Origin: Bacteroidota bacterium
GTDB lineage: Bacteria > Bacteroidota > Bacteroidia > Chitinophagales > Saprospiraceae
Assembly: GCA_019136675.1 (NCBI GenBank)
Contig: JAGVTV010000162.1
Span: 4,042 to 53,209, forward strand
DNA: 49,168 nt
Direction: 5' to 3'
Shown here one piece after another: positions 44,425 through 49,168 of the stretch. Numbering within the stretch: position 1 is the stretch's first letter; each line of letters starts with the position of its first letter. A model generated the notes under the pieces. The model did no database searches. It was not told the origin of the DNA and saw nothing but the letters and a program-made list of their open reading frames with translations. Position numbers and translations under genes: made by a program.

Positions 44425-45645
44425 CTAATCGCCCACCAGCTTGTTTTTGGGAGGAAGGCTGGCATGGTACTCGCTCCGTATCCTCTCTGTATATTTTTCA
44501 AGTAGTTCGAGTACCTTATCCCTGGTTTTGGCTTTGACAATAAATCCTATGTGAAAATCTTTCTTTAGCCTCCAGACAATCTCCTTATCATCAAATGAAG
44601 AAGTATCAGGCTCCTTAAACCTGCTTAGCGAAACTACAATACCTGTATAGTCCTTTTTGACCGGAGGCAACTTATAGGCTGCCTTCCTGAATGCTGCCAC
44701 TTCGATCTTTACCCATTCCTTCCAGAGATTGATGCCGCTGGCAAATTCGATCATTTCAGCAAGGTGGGCCCCTCCTACCCTGGACGAGGTCTCCAGGAAG
44801 TAATATCTGCCGTCTTCACTGCATTTTATAAACTCAGAATGGGAGGCACTGTACTGCATGCCAAAGGCCTTCATAACCTTGTCATTCATTTTTGACAGTT
44901 CTTTATCATCCTCCGACCCGATCTCCACAGTATGGGATCTGAATATGCCGCCTCCGTGAGACACCTCGAGTGGTGTATCAATATACTGACTTACACGGCC
45001 GAACAGGATCTTGCCGTCTGACGTGAGTGTATCCACGTGATACACAGACCCGGGAGCAAACTTTTCTACGAGGTATTCATGGCGTTCGCCCCCGAGATGG
45101 TCCAGGTGCTGCCAGAGTTCCTCCTTGCTGTGGATTTTTTTAATGCCTGCAGCAGAAGCCTGCATCCTGGGCTTGACAAGCCAGGGAGGGGCCACACGAT
45201 CGGCAAAGCTGTTTATATCTGCATCATGAAACAAGGAAGTAAATTCCGGCACCGGTATGCCTTCCTCTTTGGCCCGGATCCTCATAGCCAGCTTATCCCG
45301 GAAGTACCTTGCAGTGGTTTCGCCCATACCCGGAATACGGAAATACTCCCGGAAGTAGGCCACATGCTCTACATCAAAGTCATCAAGTGCCACAAATAGG
45401 TCAAATTTTATCGTCCTCATTTTATGGGCCAGGCCTCCGATGAGATGCTGGTCGTTCCAGAGACCATGCTCATCCTCCACCATATAAAAAGTATCATCGA
45501 TACAATCCCATGGCCAGGGACTGTCGTCAAGCTTTTTGCTGGTCAGCAAATAGACATGGTGCCCATTTTCCTTGGCTCCGCGAATAAAGTCAACCCCTTT
45601 ATAAAACCTGGAAATACAGAGGATATTTAACGGCCGGTCTTTCAT
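44425..45645 (-). CDS. ATP-grasp domain protein, unknown substrate
   Basis: 406 residues, no signal peptide. The N-terminal ~95 residues form a pre-ATP-grasp Rossmann fold (NILCISRFYKGVDFIRGAKENGHHVYLLTS). The ATP-grasp domain follows with the region YFRDKLAMRIRAKEEGIPVPEF, the ATP-lysine segment PPWLVKPRMQASAAGI, EYLVEKFAPGSVYHVD, and the metal-binding end YFLETSSRVGGAHLAEM. Such proteins join a carboxylate to an amine using ATP; stand-alone members make peptides, modify amino acids or act on carbamoyl-type substrates. No pathway partner is adjacent, so the product is unknown. Confidence 0.88.
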   Translation of the reverse strand: MKDRPLNILCISRFYKGVDFIRGAKENGHHVYLLTSKKLDDSPWPWDCIDDTFYMVEDEHGLWNDQHLIGGLAHKMRTIKFDLFVALDDFDVEHVAYFREYFRIPGMGETTARYFRDKLAMRIRAKEEGIPVPEFTSLFHDADINSFADRVAPPWLVKPRMQASAAGIKKIHSKEELWQHLDHLGGERHEYLVEKFAPGSVYHVDTLTSDGKILFGRVSQYIDTPLEVSHGGGIFRSHTVEIGSEDDKELSKMNDKVMKAFGMQYSASHSEFIKCSEDGRYYFLETSSRVGGAHLAEMIEFASGINLWKEWVKIEVAAFRKAAYKLPPVKKDYTGIVVSLSRFKEPDTSSFDDKEIVWRLKKDFHIGFIVKAKTRDKVLELLEKYTERIRSEYHASLPPKNKLVGD

Positions 45646-45662
45646 GGCAAATAATGTTTGCT

Positions 45663-45670
45663 CAAATATA
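45663..45670 (-). promoter_or_regulatory. -7 promoter box of the ATP-grasp gene
   Basis: TATATTTG on the minus strand matches TAnnTTTG exactly, 17 nt before the ATG at 45645, giving a leader of about 12 nt. Confidence 0.55.
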
Positions 45671-45879
45671 AGTCAAGCCTTGATAAAGAAGGAAAGATAT
45701 TATGAAAAATATATGAATTGCAGTATTTAATCAACTCATAGTCCGTTGAGTCCTTTTTTTGTTACAAACCATATTGTATTGCCTTCCACAAGATGATACT
45801 TTATTGAAGGGTTGACAATTGTATTATTAATCAGATCTTAAGTTCCCCCTATCCGGGTCATGCAGGCACAACATTTTGT

Positions 45880-45887
45880 TACCTTTG
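45880..45887 (+). promoter_or_regulatory. -7 promoter box of the TonB-dependent receptor gene
   Basis: TACCTTTG, followed by CGG, is an exact match to TAnnTTTG, 25 nt before the ATG at 45913. No TTTG at the -33 distance. Confidence 0.55.
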
Positions 45888-45912
45888 CGGTAAATTTCAG
45901 ACAACAATCGAA

Positions 45913-48021
45913 ATGCTGATATTCAGAATACTCTCTCTCATTGTTCTTCTATTGCCGGTTTATTCACTAAGTGCCCAGACAGACACCATAAACCTGGATC
46001 CTTTTTTTCAGAATAATGCCCTACTTTCAGAAATTGTCGTCACAGGGAGCAAAACATTTAAAAGGAAAACTGATTCGCCGGTTATTGTAAATATCCTGGA
46101 CCGCAAGACGCTAAACGACCTTCAGGTATGCAATCTTTCAGAAGGATTAAAGTTTCAGCCAGGACTCCGCATCGAAACCGATTGTCAGACCTGCAACTAT
46201 ACCCAACTCAGGATGAACGGGCTGCAGGGCGGATATTCGCAGATTCTGATCAATGGCAGGCCTGTTTTTAACCCATTGATGGGGTTGTATGGCATGGAGC
46301 AACTGCCAGTCAGTATGATCGAAAAGATAGAAGTGGTACGCGGCGGGGGGTCATCCTTGTATGGCTCAAGTGCTATTGGAGGCACAGTAAATGTAATAAC
46401 AAGGCAGCCAAAAAATAACGGTTATGAGATCAACACATTTTACCAAAACATTGGAAAAAAGGCAAGTGACCTGAATCTTAATGCCAATGCCTCCCTGGTC
46501 AGTGAAGATAAAAATGCAGGCATTACTTTTTTTATAAACAAGCGTGTCCGGGATTATTACGATGCCAATGGGGATAATTTTTCGGAAATACCACAGGCAG
46601 AGAACACCTCATTGGGTTTTACTTCTCATTACAATTTTACCGAAAATCAGAAACTGGAATTGTCAGTCAGCAACCTGAATGAATACAGGTATGGCGGAGA
46701 AATGGTCGATAAACCAGCCTATCTAACTCTCCAATCTGAAGAAAGGAAACACAGGATCTGGATGGGTAGTGCAGATTATCAAATAAACTTCAAAGGCAAT
46801 AAAACGACGCTTATCGCTTACACTGCCCTTCAAAATACCTTAAGAGATCACTACACAGGCATCTTTCCTGATGAAGTATCGGCCATTCAAAAACACCTTG
46901 AAGATCCTCCGTACGGCCACTCAACAACCACCACCTGGCAAGGCGGGTTACAACTTAACCACGAACTTCCTAATTTTTTCAATACCCGAAATGTCCTTAC
47001 AGTGGGGACGGAATACATTTCCGACAAGGTCCTGGACAAAATACCTTCCTACCATTACCTTATAGACCAGCATACAAGGGATTGGGGTACATTTATACAA
47101 AGTGACTGGGATTTTGCAAAAAACTTCAATCTGCTTTCAGGCATAAGAATGGACCTTCACAACTTACTCAATCGGCCCATCTTTAGCCCCAGGATAGCCC
47201 TCATGTACAAATTCAGAACCAGCACCCAGCTGCGGTTTAGCTACGGCACGGGATTCAGGGCACCACAAGCTTTTGACACCGATCTTCACATAGCTTTTGC
47301 CGGAGGAGGTGTGTCAAGGGTAAGGTTATCACCGGACCTCAGAGAGGAGCGGTCAAAAAGTTTTTCAGCATCTGTCAATTTTGACAAAGCTGTCGAAAAA
47401 TGGATAGCTGGGTTTACCACCGAAGTGTTCTATACACGCCTCCGTCATGCCTTTGAACTGGAAAATACGGAAAGGGATGACTTCGGGGAGGTTTTTACCA
47501 AAAAGAACGGTCAAGGAGCTGCTGTAAGGGGTCTGACTCTGGAAGTCAGGGCAAATTATAACAGGATTATCCAGCTCGAAACAGGATTTACACTTCAAAA
47601 AAGCAATTTTGACAACCCTGTGGCTTATCTGCAGGGTGTGGAACCTACATCAACTTTCCTCAGGACTCCGAATGACTACGGCTTTGCCAATCTCAGTATC
47701 ACGCCTGGCAGGAAGTGGAATATTAATCTTAACTGCGTTTATACCGGTAAAATGATGCTTGTCCATATCGGAGGAGCTGAAAATTTTCCCTTTGACCAAA
47801 AAACGGAGACAAGAACTTTTACAGAGTTAAACAGCAAAATATCCTACACTTTCCATTTACACTCGCTGCAAAATGATATAGAGATCTACGGTGGTGTAAA
47901 AAACATTTTAAATGCGTATCAATCGGATTTTGACAAAGGCAAAAACCGCGACAGCAATTACATCTATGGGCCGGGTATGCCAATGACAATACTTCTTGGC
48001 GTTAAGCTAAAAATGGATTAG
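45913..48021 (+). CDS. TonB-dependent outer-membrane receptor
   Basis: 702 residues. Signal peptide ends in SLSAQ. The plug domain starts with SEIVVTGSKTFK and contains DCQTCNYTQLRMNGLQGGYSQ, which carries a CxxC pair, then VEVVRGGGSSLYGSSAIGGTVNV-type plug motifs. A 22-strand-type barrel follows, with LRFSYGTGFRAPQAFD and a C-terminal strand ending in aromatic/hydrophobic residues. These receptors import metal complexes or vitamins with energy from TonB. The substrate is not recognisable; the CxxC plug motif recurs in Bacteroidota receptors thought to take up metals or haem (from memory). The next gene, an oxidoreductase, has its own promoter 47 nt later. Confidence 0.93.
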   Translation: MLIFRILSLIVLLLPVYSLSAQTDTINLDPFFQNNALLSEIVVTGSKTFKRKTDSPVIVNILDRKTLNDLQVCNLSEGLKFQPGLRIETDCQTCNYTQLRMNGLQGGYSQILINGRPVFNPLMGLYGMEQLPVSMIEKIEVVRGGGSSLYGSSAIGGTVNVITRQPKNNGYEINTFYQNIGKKASDLNLNANASLVSEDKNAGITFFINKRVRDYYDANGDNFSEIPQAENTSLGFTSHYNFTENQKLELSVSNLNEYRYGGEMVDKPAYLTLQSEERKHRIWMGSADYQINFKGNKTTLIAYTALQNTLRDHYTGIFPDEVSAIQKHLEDPPYGHSTTTTWQGGLQLNHELPNFFNTRNVLTVGTEYISDKVLDKIPSYHYLIDQHTRDWGTFIQSDWDFAKNFNLLSGIRMDLHNLLNRPIFSPRIALMYKFRTSTQLRFSYGTGFRAPQAFDTDLHIAFAGGGVSRVRLSPDLREERSKSFSASVNFDKAVEKWIAGFTTEVFYTRLRHAFELENTERDDFGEVFTKKNGQGAAVRGLTLEVRANYNRIIQLETGFTLQKSNFDNPVAYLQGVEPTSTFLRTPNDYGFANLSITPGRKWNINLNCVYTGKMMLVHIGGAENFPFDQKTETRTFTELNSKISYTFHLHSLQNDIEIYGGVKNILNAYQSDFDKGKNRDSNYIYGPGMPMTILLGVKLKMD

Positions 48022-48040
48022 TATCAGGCACGAGGTGCCA

Positions 48041-48075
48041 ATTGTATTTATCGTTAAGAATTATGCATATATTTG
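48041..48075 (+). promoter_or_regulatory. Promoter of the FAD-dependent oxidoreductase gene
   Basis: TTG (48042-48044), a 23-nt spacer and TATATTTG (48068-48075), an exact -7 match. The predicted transcript start is about 15 nt before the TTG start codon at 48098, which supports that start. Confidence 0.55.
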
Positions 48076-48097
48076 TTAGACAATATAGGTACCAGTT

Positions 48098-49168
48098 TTG
48101 CATGTTATCATCGCAGGCAACGGAATAGCCGGAAGCACGGCTGCTCACCTTATCTCACAAGGCAGTGACCACCATATCACTATGATCTCTGATGAGGCGG
48201 AATACCCATTTGCACGGACAGCTCTCATGTATGTGTTCATGGGCCATCTTAGGCTGGAAGACACCAAATTATATCAGGACCACTTCTGGGCTGCCACCGG
48301 TATCAAACGGATAAAATCACGGATCGTAGCTGCAGATACCCATAAACAAAGGCTTACCCTGGCTAATGGTGACGAGGTAAGTTATGACAAGCTCATCATT
48401 GCAACGGGGTCCCGGCCAAAGCTTCCAGGCATTCCAGGTGAGGAACTTGACGGAGTTCAAGGTTTGTACCACCTCGGTGACCTTGATAGGATGACACATA
48501 AAAACCAGTCAGGGATCCGTCATGCCGTGATAGCAGGTGGTGGTCTTATCGGCGTGGAAATGGCTGAAATGCTGCACTACGCCGGGGTGCCTGTCACGAT
48601 GATAATCAGGGAAAAATCCTATTGGAGCAATGTCCTGCCTTCTGAAGAATCCCGCATAGTCACAGATCATCTGGCACAAAAAGGCATCAAACTGAAAACG
48701 GATGAAGAAATATCAGCCATTTGCGGGACAGACGGCAAGGTGTCATCGGTCATATGCAAAAACTCGGGAGAAGAGGTATTCTGTGACTTTTGTGGCATCA
48801 CAATAGGTGTTGAACCCAATATTGATCTTTTCAGGACAACGGATATCAGAATCGGAAAGGGTATTTTGGTAAATGACTGTCTCGAGACCTCCTGTGAAAA
48901 TGTATATGCCATAGGCGATTGTGCAGAACTGGCCACACCTTCTCCGGGCCGCAGGTCCGTTGAGGCGGTATGGTACGCTGCCCGGGCGATGGGTGAGACC
49001 GTGGCACAGACCCTTTGCGGCAAAAGAACAGAATATAAGCCCGGAATATGGTTTAATTCCGCCAAATTTTTTGATGTCGAATACCAGGTTTACGGAGACA
49101 TTCCTGCCTTTGTACCTGAGGGTGTAACCACACTTTTCTGGAAACATCCTGCAAAAGCCCGGTCCATA
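48098..49168 (+). CDS. FAD/NAD(P)-dependent oxidoreductase, C-terminus beyond the window
   Basis: The frame is open to the last base (357 codons, no stop). It starts at a TTG (MHVIIAGNGIAGSTAA); no ATG or GTG is available between an in-frame stop (TAG at 48086-48088) and this position, and the FAD-binding dinucleotide fold starts right away, so TTG is well supported. Marks: the FAD site GNGIAGSTAA; ATGSRPKLPG; the NAD(P) site VIAGGGLIGVEMAEM; and the C-terminal FAD motif ENVYAIGDCAEL. It belongs to the pyridine nucleotide-disulfide oxidoreductase superfamily, close to the nitrite reductase/rubredoxin reductase type; no redox Cys pair is seen in the usual place. It follows the TonB receptor by 76 nt. 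Confidence 0.88.
   Translation, partial: MHVIIAGNGIAGSTAAHLISQGSDHHITMISDEAEYPFARTALMYVFMGHLRLEDTKLYQDHFWAATGIKRIKSRIVAADTHKQRLTLANGDEVSYDKLIIATGSRPKLPGIPGEELDGVQGLYHLGDLDRMTHKNQSGIRHAVIAGGGLIGVEMAEMLHYAGVPVTMIIREKSYWSNVLPSEESRIVTDHLAQKGIKLKTDEEISAICGTDGKVSSVICKNSGEEVFCDFCGITIGVEPNIDLFRTTDIRIGKGILVNDCLETSCENVYAIGDCAELATPSPGRRSVEAVWYAARAMGETVAQTLCGKRTEYKPGIWFNSAKFFDVEYQVYGDIPAFVPEGVTTLFWKHPAKARSI

Noticed and set aside
45731-45765. ACTCA/TGAGT hairpin followed by seven T in the ATP-grasp/TonB receptor gap
   Set aside because: It points in the plus direction but no plus-strand gene ends there; the 5-bp stem is weak.
1-49168. tRNA, rRNA, CRISPR arrays, insertion sequences, integrases or phage genes
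   Set aside because: I looked for cloverleaf-like ends, regularly spaced repeats, terminal inverted repeats and transposase or integrase motifs and saw none; short RNA genes could still be missed by eye.

Overview
The window looks like chromosomal DNA of a Bacteroidota bacterium, most likely Saprospiria-like (taxonomic level inferred, not proven). The evidence is: type IX secretion genes (porX, porP/sprF and a PorE-like OmpA protein) and at least one protein with a type A C-terminal sorting domain; a SUMF1-fold lipoprotein resembling GldJ/GldK; a complete Na+-pumping NQR operon; and many promoters carrying the Bacteroidota -7 box TAnnTTTG a few nucleotides before the start codon, with no Shine-Dalgarno sequences. 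Most of the window has moderate GC and tightly packed housekeeping genes. Two stretches (about 1-4,100 and 25,200-29,150) are clearly AT-richer and hold secreted or lipoprotein genes and a decayed gene.

Layout. 1-3,650 (minus): a secreted M43 metalloprotease cut by the left edge, a terminator, and a protein with a T9SS sorting domain. 4,116-7,465 (minus): fur, metG, and a small outer-membrane barrel. 7,554-13,548 (plus): a TMTC-like membrane protein overlapping dprA, then ricT (PSP1) and lpdA. 13,640-16,834: batD facing a TPR protein. 17,179-21,670 (minus): glyA, an HD-domain phosphohydrolase and an S9 peptidase. 21,891-25,163 (plus): porX, serine acetyltransferase and cysteine synthase with 6- and 3-nt gaps. 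25,217-29,130: the AT-rich patch with a decayed gene, a zincin-like lipoprotein overlapping a second lipoprotein, and a divergent GldJ/K-like lipoprotein. 29,168-30,426 (minus): SET-domain protein and an EamA transporter. 30,846-34,020: an EF-G2-like factor facing a DUF2279 protein. 34,192-37,353: porP/sprF and the porE-like gene. 37,626-43,990: nqrABCDEF. 44,103-45,645: a YeaQ-like membrane protein facing an ATP-grasp protein. 45,913-49,168: a TonB-dependent receptor and an FAD/NAD(P) oxidoreductase cut by the right edge.

How it fits together. porX, porP and the porE-like gene are parts of type IX secretion; the sorting-domain protein and probably the M43 protease are its cargo. The NQR operon gives a sodium motive force from NADH. 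The points most worth a second look are: an EF-G paralogue whose GTPase motifs are eroded at the residues needed for hydrolysis; an NqrA with an extra ~92-residue signal/transmembrane leader; a lipoprotein pair (zincin plus a small lipoprotein sharing 22 nt); and the coupling of porX to cysteine synthesis. No tRNA, rRNA, CRISPR array, insertion sequence or integrase was seen. Several genes have apparent upstream TTG/GTG starts that fall inside their own promoter boxes; the starts given here are corrected for this.
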